This document shows positions 20,693-31,645 of a stretch of DNA of 64,000 nt, in pieces. This DNA comes from Bolinopsis microptera (Eukaryota > Ctenophora > Tentaculata > Lobata > Bolinopsidae), in NCBI RefSeq assembly GCF_026151205.1, contig NC_087081.1, positions 248,001 to 312,000 of the forward strand, given 5' to 3'. Each line of letters starts with the position of its first letter. The first letter of the stretch is position 1. The translations under genes were made by a program, and so were the position numbers. The notes beneath the pieces were generated by a model. It worked only from the letters and a program-made list of their open reading frames with translations, ran no database searches and had not been told where the DNA came from.

Positions 20693-22063
20693 ATGATAAA
20701 CCTTCAAGAGATTTTCGACTATGTCAAAGCTGCCTCAGTTGAGGATCTACGTCATATCCTTAACTCTGTTCAAAACGAGCTGCCAAAGCGTGAGGGAAAG
20801 GTGGACAATTTTGTGTTACATATAGAGGACTTCTGCGATGATGAGGTTCTCCGTGATGCGGTATGGGTTGAATGTGAGTCCCTGCAGAAACTGAACACCG
20901 AGGGAAGACACAAGGCAACAACAGCTTGGTTGTGCTCACAGGATGCACCCTATATTTACACTGACACAAATCCAGTGCACCCACCACAGGATATCAGTGG
21001 TTTCCCTAATATCAAAAGACTCCTGAGTCTTGTAAACTTGAGTACGGAGATAACTGGACCTCTGGACTCATGTCTGGTCATCAAGTATGGAAACAACCAA
21101 GCGAGTACTTCAATACACAATGACGGTGAGGAACTAATGGACCAGGAGAAATCGATTTGCTCTTTCTCACTGGGATGTGAACGGACGCTTGAGTTTTACG
21201 AGGGCACAACTGGGAAACCTAATTGTGTCAAGACGATAAGGATGAAGAACAACAGTCTTGTTGTAATGCGGCCTGGGACACAGCAGAATCTGAGGCATGC
21301 TGTGCGAGCAGAGCCGGCCACAAAGGGAGAGCCTCTAAAGAAATCGGAGCAAGTAAGATACTCCCTGTCATTTCGAGCTATTGTGAAATCTGGTGGCCAA
21401 GTCAGCTCTCAGAATATCAGCACAGAGACTAGTACACCAGCTTCTGGCACCAAAGCCCAAGTACCTGCGCAAAGAGTCACGTTGGTTGCTGGAGACTCTT
21501 ATGCTCAAAGATTGGACTCCGCAAAGCTGGGAAAAGGGAAAGTCACAGTCGTAAATGTTGCAGAAGGCGGAGCAAAAATGGACAAAGTCCAGAAACAGTT
21601 GGAGGACTACTGCACGGCACATCCTGATGTCCACGTTGAGAAGCTTCTGATCAGCGTAGGCACAAACGATATTAGGCGTGTGGGGGATATTGGTATTTTG
21701 AGGGGACCAGTAAAGCAACTTTTTGGTAAGATAGGCCTATTATTTCCCAACTGTAAGGTATATGTTCAATCTCTATTGCCATAAACTTTACAGAATGATA
21801 ACGATAAATTAACTAACAAGAGGGTAATGGATTTTAATAGGATTTTATACAATGAGTGTGTATTTAGGAGGTTCTTTTTCATGGATGTGTTTTATCCCTT
21901 TACAAAGTTTAAGAGAGCTCTAAGTGAGCCTGTTAAGAGATTTGATCCCTTATTTGAGAACAAAGGCATTCACCCCAATCCTCAGAAAGGTATGGGTGTG
22001 TTGGCCAGATTTTATATTCGTGCCATCCACAGTAGATATTTTAATCCTTATATCTATCAGTAG
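20693..22063 (+). pseudogene. LINE ORF1: AlkB-like 2OG-Fe(II) oxygenase fused to SGNH esterase, one in-frame stop
   Basis: The best start is the ATG at 20693 (MINLQEIFDYVK). An earlier in-frame ATG is at 20621; residue numbers here count from that one. Residues 140-255 carry the AlkB fingerprint: H166-x-D168 in SIHNDGEE, the second His H226 in NLRHAV, and R246/R252 in VRYSLSFRAI for 2-oxoglutarate and substrate. Residues 285-387 begin an SGNH/GDSL hydrolase: nucleophile block VAGDSYAQRL (S293), Gly block EGG and GTND (N349). A TAA at 21782 interrupts the frame. The same frame continues TLQNDNDKLTNKRVMDFN... to the catalytic-His block GIHPNPQKG and ends at 22063. Esterase ORF1s are known in CR1-like LINEs; the oxygenase could repair alkylated RNA or DNA, but that role is inference. 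Confidence 0.8.
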
Positions 22064-22145
22064 TTCTTTTGTGCTGTCTTCTGAACCTTGTTAAGCTAGT
22101 GATATGCAGTTGTAGTCTGGCAAGTATACTCACCTGTAAAACACC

Positions 22146-25100
22146 ATGATCGATTTAGTAACATACAGATTTAGAGTTGGAGTGTTTAGTGGAAATTCTT
22201 TTGCAAAATCCATCAAACATCAGAACCGTAGACGTGGTACAGGTAGTATTTTTGATTATTTAGACAGCTGCATTGATTCTCGCTTATTATTTTATATTTT
22301 TTATGTTATATTTATATGTCACTTTTCGCTAATCACTATCACATATGTCGGGGTAAGTGGGTTGGCTTTTTCTAGGGTCACTTATGAATGCCGAGCCTTT
22401 GTACCAACATACCCAGTTCCTAACTTGTGCCGATGCTTTACAGTTTATTTCTTTTTATATTTAGCAAATATGTATTATCTGAGGAATAATTACAGTTTCG
22501 ATGGTTTATATAGATTTTGCCAGATTTCAATCCATAAGAACTTAAATTGCATATTTACTGGTAGAACCGGCAATACACTCACGGGATGCATAATTTGGTT
22601 GTTTTTGATGAATGGTTTTTTGATAGTTTTAGTAAACCCTGGAATTGTAAACCCAGGGCCGTCTCCCATAGGTGTTAGAGTTGGGAATGGTAATAAATTG
22701 AATGTTTACTTTCAGAATGTTCAAGGTCTCATCCCTTTTGGTGAACTGAACAATGCCCACCCAATGATTGATACCACTAAATGTCTTGAAGTGTCGACTT
22801 ATCTTAATGAGGCTAAGATAGATATTGCAATACTTAACGAAACCTGGTTTAAGAGTTCTATTGCTGATAGTGAATTTCTGCACCCTGACAGATATAAGAT
22901 ATTTCGCTCTGATAGATCGAAGAAAACTCATCCACCAGATCCTTCTAATCCAACCCGGTTTAGGAGGAATGGTGGAGGGGTCATGATTGCAGTGAGAGCA
23001 GACCTTGATCTAACTTCAAAGGAAGTTCGTCTCAAGTATGGTGCAGAAATTCTTGCTGTGGAATTTAAGACCTCCACTGGAATTAAGTTTGTTGTATGCA
23101 CATGTTATCGTGTTGGTACACTGGGCTCCGCAAATCATGAAAAAATTGTTGAGTCTTTGAATTTGAAAACTCTTCTCAGAAGAAGAGGACTGAGTAAAGT
23201 CTTCATACTAGGAGATTTTAACCTGACCGGAGTTTCCTGGTCTACCCTGGCCAGCTCCTGTCCTATTGAGCAATCTTTTGTTGAATCTTTTGTTGATCTA
23301 GGCCTTCAACAATGTGTGTTAACACCTACCCACTGCAAAGGCAAAACACTTGACCTATTGCTCACAAATTCTGTGTCAAATATTAATGACCTAATGGTAG
23401 GTGAGAGAGATAGTGCTTGCAAGTCTGACCACTTCCCCATCAATTTTAAGATCAACGTTAAAGTTGGTAGGAAGAAGCCAGTCAGGCGTATGTGCTATAA
23501 CTTTAAGACTGCGAACTGGGAGAGGCTAAACCATGAACTCCGACACACGAATTGGGATGCATTGCTCAATGGCACAGAACCTGAAATTGGATGGAAAAAA
23601 TTTAAGGACAAACTTTTTAATGTCACAGATAAATTTGTTAAAAAATGCTCTGTCAAGACTGATGGCCAAGATCCATGGTTTGACTCGGAGTGTTATGATG
23701 CATGGCGTAAGAAAGTGAGATTACATAAAGAAAGGCATAAAAGTGATAGAGCTGAAATTGCATTCTCCCTTGCTAGGAAAAATTTCAAAAATGTGGTTGC
23801 TCAAAAAATGAGGGAAACGTTAAATGAATCTGATGATAGTGCTTTAATAACAAAAAAATTTTGGTCCTATGTCAAATCGAAGACAGCTAGTCAGCGGATC
23901 CCTGAGTTTGTAAGCCACAAAGGCACTGTCCGCAACTGCCCTGAAGACCAGGCCAACCTATTTAATGACTTTTTCTTCGAGCAGTTCTCTGAGGCATCAA
24001 CTTATGACATAGATATAGATTACTCTAATGATTGGCGCTTTGATATTGAATTTGACCACAGAAGGGTTCGCAAAATCCTTTCCAATATTAATGCTAATAA
24101 AGCTTATGGACCTGATGGTATCCATGGGAAACTTTTGAAAAACTGTGCGGTTGGGCTCGCATACCCTATATCAATACTTTTTCATTCATGCTACAACATT
24201 GGGACACTACCAAGGGAGTGGAAACTGGGGCACATTGTACCAATATTCAAGAAAGGGGATAAACATGAGGTTTCAAATTATAGGCCAATTTCTCTTACAT
24301 GCTTAATCACAAAAGTTCTTGAACGCATAATAAGAGATGAGTTATTGGCACTTACTAATGGAATGATCAATGACAAACAGCATGGTTTCCGAGCTGAGAG
24401 ATCTTGTGCAACTAATCTTGTAGGACTGTGCGACAGCCTAGCGCTCTCACTGAATGAAAATATGAGAACAGATGTAGTCTACTTTGATTTTGCCAAAGCA
24501 TTTGACTCGGTTAACCATGATCTTATATTATTTAAGCTAAAGAGCAAATTTGGTATTGATGGGAGGCTACTGAAATTCATCACTGATTATCTAAGAGACA
24601 GGCAACAACAGGTCTTGATAAGTGGCAAGTTTTCTTCTATAAGAAACGCCCAGTCTGGTGTACCACAAGGGTCAATTTTGGGACCATTGCTGTTCATTAT
24701 GTTCATTGATGATATATCAGTGGGGATTTCACCAGGCACACAACTGTCACTGTATGCCGATGATACTAAAATTTGGCGTAAGATTGTTTCGGAGTCTGAT
24801 ATCCTGCGACTGCAGAAGGACATTGATTATCTCCATGACTGGTCACTTTCTAATAAAATGAGATTTCATCCCGACAAATGTAAGGTCCTCACCGTCGCAG
24901 GAAGGATATCCGAAACAGTTTCCCTCCTTAGTGTCCTACCACTCTTTAACTTTGTATACTCCATGGGAAGAATCACACTTGACTATGTTGATCATGAAAA
25001 GGATCTGGGTGTAATTGTGACATCAAATCTCGATTGGAAAGATCAGTGCTCCAAAGTCCTTTCTAAGGCAAACCAAAAATTAGGCATGGCGAGAAGAAAT

Positions 25101-25682
25101 TGTTATTTTGTCCAAGACGTAAATCGCCGTAGAGTACTGTATCTCACTTTAGTGAGGAGCCTATTTGAGCATTGCTCGGTTATATGGAGACCAGTCACAA
25201 AATCCCAGATAAGCAAGCTGGAGGGCCTCCAAAAGCGTGCTATTAAGTGGATTCTTCACGAGGAGTATATGAGTTATCCACCATCCACATACATTCAAAA
25301 ATGCAGACAGCTGAAGATTATGCCGATTGAAGACCGCTTTGACTTCTTGGATCTCATCTTCTTCTTTAAAATTGTGAAGCAACATATACCTGTCACTTTA
25401 CCCTCATATTTGCAACCATTTCAAGGCCACTCAAGGCTCAGAAATAGTCACATGGACTCTCTATGTTTTGTAAGCTCTATCTCACCTCGAGCTAGCTCCA
25501 ACGCTTTTGCCAAGAATTTCTTCTATAGGACCCACACTAAGTGGAATCACATTCCTCTAGATATCCGTGAGATAGAGAGTATCACTGATTTTAAAAGTAA
25601 ACTTTCCACTTACATGTGGGGGAAAATTATCCCGGTGGATTCGGACTGTGAACTTGACTATTCAATAGAAACAAATCCGTAA
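22146..25682 (+). CDS. LINE ORF2: EEP endonuclease and reverse transcriptase
   Basis: An intact frame of 1178 codons. Residues about 1-170 are unusually hydrophobic, with several Phe/Tyr/Ile-rich stretches, and the start codon is uncertain within them. The EEP endonuclease follows: YFQNVQGL, ILNETW, NGGGVMIAV, GDFN (about 355) and KSDHFPINF (about 426). The RT shows YGPDGIHG, FKKGDKHEVSNYRPISL, YFDFAKAFDSVNHD (about 780), SGVPQGSILGPLLF and the catalytic YADDTK (about 870). All core residues are present, so the enzyme could be active. There is no RNase H domain, as usual for CR1-like elements. It lies 82 bp downstream of ORF1. Confidence 0.92.
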   Translation: MIDLVTYRFRVGVFSGNSFAKSIKHQNRRRGTGSIFDYLDSCIDSRLLFYIFYVIFICHFSLITITYVGVSGLAFSRVTYECRAFVPTYPVPNLCRCFTVYFFLYLANMYYLRNNYSFDGLYRFCQISIHKNLNCIFTGRTGNTLTGCIIWLFLMNGFLIVLVNPGIVNPGPSPIGVRVGNGNKLNVYFQNVQGLIPFGELNNAHPMIDTTKCLEVSTYLNEAKIDIAILNETWFKSSIADSEFLHPDRYKIFRSDRSKKTHPPDPSNPTRFRRNGGGVMIAVRADLDLTSKEVRLKYGAEILAVEFKTSTGIKFVVCTCYRVGTLGSANHEKIVESLNLKTLLRRRGLSKVFILGDFNLTGVSWSTLASSCPIEQSFVESFVDLGLQQCVLTPTHCKGKTLDLLLTNSVSNINDLMVGERDSACKSDHFPINFKINVKVGRKKPVRRMCYNFKTANWERLNHELRHTNWDALLNGTEPEIGWKKFKDKLFNVTDKFVKKCSVKTDGQDPWFDSECYDAWRKKVRLHKERHKSDRAEIAFSLARKNFKNVVAQKMRETLNESDDSALITKKFWSYVKSKTASQRIPEFVSHKGTVRNCPEDQANLFNDFFFEQFSEASTYDIDIDYSNDWRFDIEFDHRRVRKILSNINANKAYGPDGIHGKLLKNCAVGLAYPISILFHSCYNIGTLPREWKLGHIVPIFKKGDKHEVSNYRPISLTCLITKVLERIIRDELLALTNGMINDKQHGFRAERSCATNLVGLCDSLALSLNENMRTDVVYFDFAKAFDSVNHDLILFKLKSKFGIDGRLLKFITDYLRDRQQQVLISGKFSSIRNAQSGVPQGSILGPLLFIMFIDDISVGISPGTQLSLYADDTKIWRKIVSESDILRLQKDIDYLHDWSLSNKMRFHPDKCKVLTVAGRISETVSLLSVLPLFNFVYSMGRITLDYVDHEKDLGVIVTSNLDWKDQCSKVLSKANQKLGMARRNCYFVQDVNRRRVLYLTLVRSLFEHCSVIWRPVTKSQISKLEGLQKRAIKWILHEEYMSYPPSTYIQKCRQLKIMPIEDRFDFLDLIFFFKIVKQHIPVTLPSYLQPFQGHSRLRNSHMDSLCFVSSISPRASSNAFAKNFFYRTHTKWNHIPLDIREIESITDFKSKLSTYMWGKIIPVDSDCELDYSIETNP

Positions 25683-26012
25683 AATAGTTTATTCAAGATT
25701 ATCTATTCTTGCTGTCTGCATTCACATATTTCTCAATTTCATCTCACAGCACAATATTTTATGAATTGATTGAATGGGTGTGTGATTTTGTTTAAAGTAA
25801 CTTATTACAATTTTATAAGGGCCCATGCTTGTGCAGGAGCTGCATTTGCACTCAATATCTGTGTTTTGGTGACCCTCAGGTCCTTTGGTTACATACATTT
25901 TGTCCGAGACAATTTCAACTTTGACATCCATTAGAGGACAATATTATATTTAACTAATTCATTGTGTAAACTTGTATGTAATCGACTGATTTGAAAGATT
26001 TCAATAAAAATT

Positions 26013-26304
26013 AAAAAAATGCATATTAGAGCCTGCCAGCAGCTCTTGCCAAATAAGTGTGGTTCGAAAAAAGGGATGCATATTGTATTCTTTCAAGAAA
26101 TAATTTCAGGAAGCTAAAAGCTTGGTTTCAGGATTGAAATCTAGCAATGTGAAATGATAAATCCAGCAAAATTTTGTGTTGGCTCATTGGTTAAAATTAT
26201 GAAGGATTTCACGCTAGGAAATTACTGAAAACTGGTCAAAATGGGGACCCGTGGAAAAACTTAGCTCATGATATTACTATTGGCCAGCGCCCAGCTAGCT
26301 AGCA
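26013..26304. other. No gene seen
   Basis: About 290 bp between the LINE 3' end and the left end of the foldback element, with no feature that I can support. Confidence 0.4.
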
Positions 26305-26639
26305 TGATTATAATGGGGACACCTAAACATAAATGCGGTATCATTTCGCGCGGCTATATAGCACGTGGGTACTTGCACGCGCACCAACTCTTTCATATTA
26401 TGGTCGTTTGTCGGCCGCGCTCAGCATACTATACTAGAACTTTTAATGGCAACAGGACTAATATGACAGAAGACGTTTCCCTGAAATGTGTATGCGATTT
26501 TGTATGCGATTTGCGCGCCGCACGTACGTTAAAATAATTATATTTGTAGAATTTATGACGGTAACTCTTCAAAAGTCAAAATAAACTGCTCGTATATTTA
26601 TAGACACTATGATATGAATAACTAAATAACACCTTGAAC

Positions 26640-28558
26640 CCAACTTGGAACCACATCCAAGGGCCGCACCGACCCCAGAAAAGCTATAATTCAAGTCAAA
26701 AATCTTTACTCGGCCCTGTATGTGATTTGTGTTCCGGGGTAGGTGACAGATGTTTTAGTGGTTGAATAGCTAGTACCTATCCCAAACCATCATAAAAACC
26801 AAGTTTTGTCTCTCAACCCACTCAGGCCACTCCCAGGGGCCACACATACCCAAAATAGCTGAAATCCAGCTAAAATCCAGACTTTAAAATCTTTACCCCC
26901 GTATGCGATTTATGTTCCGGGGTAGGTGGCCATGTTTTAGTATAAAAATGGGTACTACCTATCCCAAACCATCATAAAAACCAAGTTTCGACCTCTCAAC
27001 CCACTCAGGCCACTCCCAGGGGCCACGCCCATCCCAAAATAGCTGAAATCCAGGTCAAATCCCATACAAATCAGACTGAGAATCTTTACCCCCGTATGCG
27101 ATTTATGTTCCGGGGTAGGTGGCCCATGTTTTAGTATAAAAATGGGTACTAGCCTATCCCAAACCATCATAAAAACCAAGTTTCGACCTCTCAACCCACT
27201 CAGGCCACTCCCAGGGGCCACGCCCATCCCAAAATTACTGAAATCCAGCTAAAATCCAGACTTTAAAATCTTTACCCCCGTATGCGATTTATGTTCCGGG
27301 GTAGGTGGCCCATATTTTGGTAAAAAAATGGGTACTGCCTATCCCAAACCATCATAAAAACCAAGTTTCGACCTCTCAACCCACTCAGGCCACTCCCAGG
27401 GGCTACGCCCATCCCAAAATTACTGAAATCCAGCTAAAATCCAGACTTTAAAATCTTTACCCCCGTATGCGATTTATGTTCCGGGGTAGGTGGCCCATGT
27501 TCTAGTATAAAAATGGGTACTGCCTATCCCAAACCATCATAAAAACCAAGTTTCGACCTCTCAACCCACTCAGGCCACTCCCAGGGGCCACGCCCATCCC
27601 AAAATAGCTGAAATCCTGGTCAAATCCCATACAAATTCAGACTAAGAATCTTTACCCCCGTATGCGATTTATGTTCCGGGGTAGGTGGCCCATATTTTGG
27701 TATAAAAATGGGTACTACCTATCCCAAACCATCATAAAAACCAAGTTTCGACCTCTCAAACCACTCAGGCCACTCCCAGGAGCCACGCCCATCCCAAAAT
27801 AGATGAAATCCAGCTGAAATCCCATACGAATTCAGACTGAGAATCTTTACCCCCGTATGCGATTTATGTTCCGGGGTAGGTGGCCCATGATCTAGTATAA
27901 AAATGGGTACTGCCTATCCCAAACCATCATAAAAACCAAGTTTCGACCTCTCAACCCACTCAGGCCACTCCCAAGGGCCGCACCCATCCCAAAATTACTG
28001 AAATCCAGCTAAAATCCAGACTTTAAAATCTTTACCCCCGTATGCGATTTATGTTCCAGGGTAGGTGGCCCATGTTTTAGTATAAAAATGGGTACTGCCT
28101 ATCCCAAACCATCATAAAAATCAAGTTTCGACCTCCCAACCCACTCAGGCCACGCCCATCCCAAAATAGCTGAAATCCAGGTAAAATCAAGATTGAAAAT
28201 CTTTACCCCCGTATGCGATTTATGTTCCGGGGTAGGTGGCCCATGTTTTAGTATAAAAATGGATACTGACTATCCCAAACCATCATAAAAACCAAGTTTC
28301 GACCTCTCAAACCACTCAGGCCACTCCCAGGGGCCACGCCCATCCCAAAATAGCTGAAATCCAGGTCAAATCCCATACAAATCCAGACTGAGAATCTTTA
28401 CCCCCGTATGCGATTTATGTTCCGGGGTAGGTGGCCCATGTTTTAATGTAAAAATGGGTTCTACCTATCCCAAACCAACATAAAAACCAAGTTTCGTCCT
28501 CTCAAACCACTCAGGCCACTCCCAGGGGCCACGCCTAACCCAGAAAAGCTACAGGGGG
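26640..28558 (+). repeat. Satellite array, left arm (about 190 bp x 10)
   Basis: Each unit contains TATGCGATTTATGTTCCGGG, then GTAGGTGGCCCATG, AAAATGGGTACT, ATCATAAAAACCAAGTTTCG and CCACTCAGGCCACTCCCAGG. Units alternate between a longer and a shorter linker (with or without CAAATCCCATACAAAT), which suggests a two-unit higher order. Short ORFs here are incidental. Confidence 0.9.
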
Positions 28559-29194
28559 TGGGGCAAAACTAACGTTACATATGTTGGGTCTTACACCACC
28601 ACCGTGTTTCATATTATGGACCTGTAACTTTGCAGATGGCATGCTGTAACTACTCATTCGAGGATTCCGTCGCCAATGTTTGAAAATTTGAATATTTAGA
28701 CTACGGCCTACGTCCATATAATATTAAATCACCTATATTGTTCTTTCCAGACATACTAGACGCCCATTTATTTCAGATTACTGTAGATATTTAATTGTTG
28801 CATCTGATCTGAAAAATTGAGGTCAATCGGAGTTGAAATGACGCATTGAATGTATCTCGTTAACAAAATTGATTGGGTGATTATGTGATAGGACACCTTG
28901 ATTGGGTTCCCTTGCAATTTAACGGGGCCATCTAATCACCTGAGCAGGTAATCCAATCACCTGATCACACGTAATGAATAAACTCGTTATGCCTCGTATC
29001 TCGGACATCTGAGAAGCTACAACTCTCATTTTTTCAGATCGAACGTAATTTGAATGGCTAAATACAATCCTATAAAATTTGGCTCGATCTGATTATCAAA
29101 ACTATTTAAAAAATGCGATAATGAACCTTCATTCGAAAAAAATGAACATGAATATTCTTTGATTTAACATATTCCTCGAATGAGTGGTGATAGT
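28559..29194. other. Foldback spacer, no gene
   Basis: This is the single-copy loop of the palindrome. It holds no ORF with recognisable domains. Two AATCACCTGA copies occur near 28935 and 28955. Nothing suggests a transposase. Confidence 0.6.
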
Positions 29195-30950
29195 AAGTCA
29201 TACCAAAAAGAATACCCCGGAACTTAAATCCCCTACAGGTGTAAAGATTCTCATTCTTGATTTGACCTGAATTTCAGCTATTTTGGGATAGGCGTGGCCC
29301 CTGGGAGTGGCCTGAGTGAGTTGAGAGGTCGAAAATTGGTTTTTATGATGGTTTGGGATAGGCAGTACCCATTTTTATACTAAAACATGGGCCACCTACC
29401 CCGGAACATAAATCGCATACGGGGGTAAAGATTCTCAGTCTGGATTTTAGCTGGATTTCAGTAATTTTGGGATGGGCGTGGCCCCTGGGAGTGGCCCTGA
29501 GTGGTTTGAGAGGTCGAAACTTGGTTTTTATGATGGTTTGGGATAGGTAGTACCCATTTTTATACTAAAACATGGGCCACCTACCCCGGAACATAAATCG
29601 CATACGGGGGTAAAGATTCTCAGTCTGGATTTGTATGGGATTTGACCTGGATTTCAGCTATTTTGGGATGGGCGTGGCCCCTGGGAGTGGCCTGAGTGGT
29701 TTGAGAGGTCGAAACTTGGTTTTTATGATGGTTTGGGATAGGCAGTACCCATTTTTATACTAAAACATGGGCCACCTACCCCGGAACATAAATCGCATAC
29801 GGGGGTAAAGATTCTCAGTCTGATTGTATGGATTTGACCTGATTTCAGCTATTTTGGGATGGGCGTGGCCCCTGGGAGTGGCCTGAGTGGTTTGAGAGGT
29901 CGAAACTTGGTTTTTATGATGGTTTGGGATAGGCAGTACCCATTTTTATACTAAAACATGGGCCACCTACCCCGGAACATAAATCGCATACGGGGGTAAA
30001 GATTTTCAATCTTGATTTTACCTGGATTTCAGCTATTTTGGGATGGGCGTGGCCCCTGGGAGTGGCCTGAGTGGGTTGGGAGGTCGAAACTTGATTTTTT
30101 TGATGGTTTGGGATAGGCAGTACCCATTTTTATACTAAAACATGGGCCACCTACCCCGGAACATAAATCGCATACGGGGGTAAAGATTCTCAGTCTGGAT
30201 TTGTATGGGATTTGACCTGGATTTGAGCTATTTTGGGATGGGTGTGGCCCCTGGGAGTGGCCTGAGTGGTTTGCGAGGTCGAAACTTGGTTTTTATGATG
30301 GTTTGGGATAGGCAGTACCCATTTTTATACTAAAACATGGGCCACCTACCCCGGAACATAAATCGCATACGGGGGTAAAGATTCTCAGTCTCGATTTGTA
30401 TGGGATTTGACCTGAATTTCAGCTATTTTGGGATGGGCGTGGCCCCTGGGAGTGGCCTGAGTGGTTTGAGAGGTCGAAACTTAGTTTTTATGATGGTTTG
30501 GGATAGGCAGTACCCATTTTTATACTAAAACATGGGCCACCTACCCCGGAACATAAATCGCATACGGGGGTAAAGATTTTCAATCTTGATTTTACCTGGA
30601 TTTCAGCTATTTTGGGATGGGCGTGGCCCCTGGGAGTGGCCTGAGTGGGTTGGGAGGTCGAAACTTGGTTTTTATGATGGTTTGGGATAGGCAGTACCCA
30701 TTTTTATACTAAAACATGGGCCACCTACCCCGGAACATAAATCGCATACGGGGGTAAAGATTTTCGATCTTGATTTTACCAGGATTTCAGCTATTTTGGG
30801 ATGGGCGTGGCCCCTGGGAGTGGCCTGAGTGGGTTGGGAGGTCGAAACTTGATTTTTATGATGGTTTGGGACAGGTACTAACTATTTAAAACCCTAAACC
30901 TGTTCCAAATACCCCGGAACACAAATCGCATACAGGGGTGAAATCGCATA
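29195..30950 (-). repeat. Satellite array, right arm (inverted)
   Basis: This is the reverse-complement array of the left arm, for example CCCCGGAACATAAATCGCAT and GGGAGTGGCCTGAGTGG. It has about nine units, the outermost degenerate. Confidence 0.9.
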
Positions 30951-31226
30951 CAAATCGCATACACAAATCAAGGAAACGTGCTCTCTAATATGATCAGTCT
31001 CAAGCTGAAGACTTAAAGTGGATACTTCATAAATCATACTTGCGATGACTTGACTTATTTCTTAAATTAAAATGTACTATTTACACTAAATTTCGCTAAT
31101 TTCAGTAAGTGTAACTCAATTCATATCTTAATATGGTAAAATAACGGATACTCCGGCCTGGCAGTCAAATACGATGTGAGCCGAAATGATACCACATTTA
31201 TGTTTAGGTGTCCCTTATTATAATCA

Positions 31227-31640
31227 GAAACACTGTGTTATTTCAGTTAAGGTGCTCCTTGTTATATTTTGAAGTCTTAAGTCGCGAGAGGGCAAATATG
31301 CCACCCACTGTTTCAAATACTGTTAAGTATTCTGAAACGTTAAATTGTACAGGCTCGAGAGTCTCGATTTTTTTGTGACACATGGCAGCCATTTTAGGGT
31401 TTGAATAGTCGAATCTGATTGGTTAAGTTCTGTCACGTGTCAAAAGATATGCTTCACCTCACCCCAGAATTCACATTATGCACGTATGCGGTACGATGTT
31501 TTGAATGTTTTGTGATATAATGATTTTTTAAATTTGGTATTATGTTCCCGTTATGTTAATTACCAACAGCTTAGGCCAGCAACTCTGTTGTCATGAGCAA
31601 TTGTGCAGCCAGGGTGGTCGATGTTGTATTGTTTCACTGC
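31227..31640. other. No gene seen
   Basis: About 400 bp between the foldback element and the 3' end of the zinc-finger/hAT-like gene. I see no feature. Confidence 0.4.
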
Positions 31641-31645
31641 ATCTT

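Larger units (their letters stand above)
20291..26012 (+). mobile_element. Near-full-length CR1-like LINE with AlkB-SGNH ORF1
   Basis: The element has a 5' UTR of a few hundred bp with a perfect 9-bp hairpin (GCCCAGTGC-TT-GCACTGGGC, 20388-20407), then ORF1 (20693-22063), ORF2 (22146-25682) and about 330 bp of 3' UTR ending TTTCAATAAAAATTAAAAAA near 26012. The 5' boundary is uncertain. Order and spacing are those of a complete two-ORF LINE. The only visible lesion is one in-frame stop in ORF1. Confidence 0.8.
26305..31226. mobile_element. Giant foldback element with satellite-filled arms
   Basis: The outer ends are inverted copies: TGATTATAATGGGGACACCT at 26305 and its complement ending at 31226, continuing through CCTAAACATAAATG. 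A second inverted match is GTATGCGATTT(T)GTATGCGATTT (about 26490 and 30935-30955). Inside, the left arm holds about ten direct copies of a unit of roughly 190 bp (26640-28558). The right arm holds about nine copies in the opposite orientation (29195-30950). A spacer of about 640 bp lacks any transposase, so the element looks non-autonomous. The class is unknown; FB/Galileo-like foldbacks have this design. Confidence 0.75.

Noticed and set aside
27000-27227. 90-residue minus ORF inside the satellite arm
   Set aside because: It spans one satellite unit and repeats itself; there is no evidence of coding.
26640-28558. Direct repeats considered as a CRISPR-like array (also 58210-58389)
   Set aside because: Units are contiguous satellites of about 190 bp or 36 bp without unique spacers, in a eukaryotic genome.
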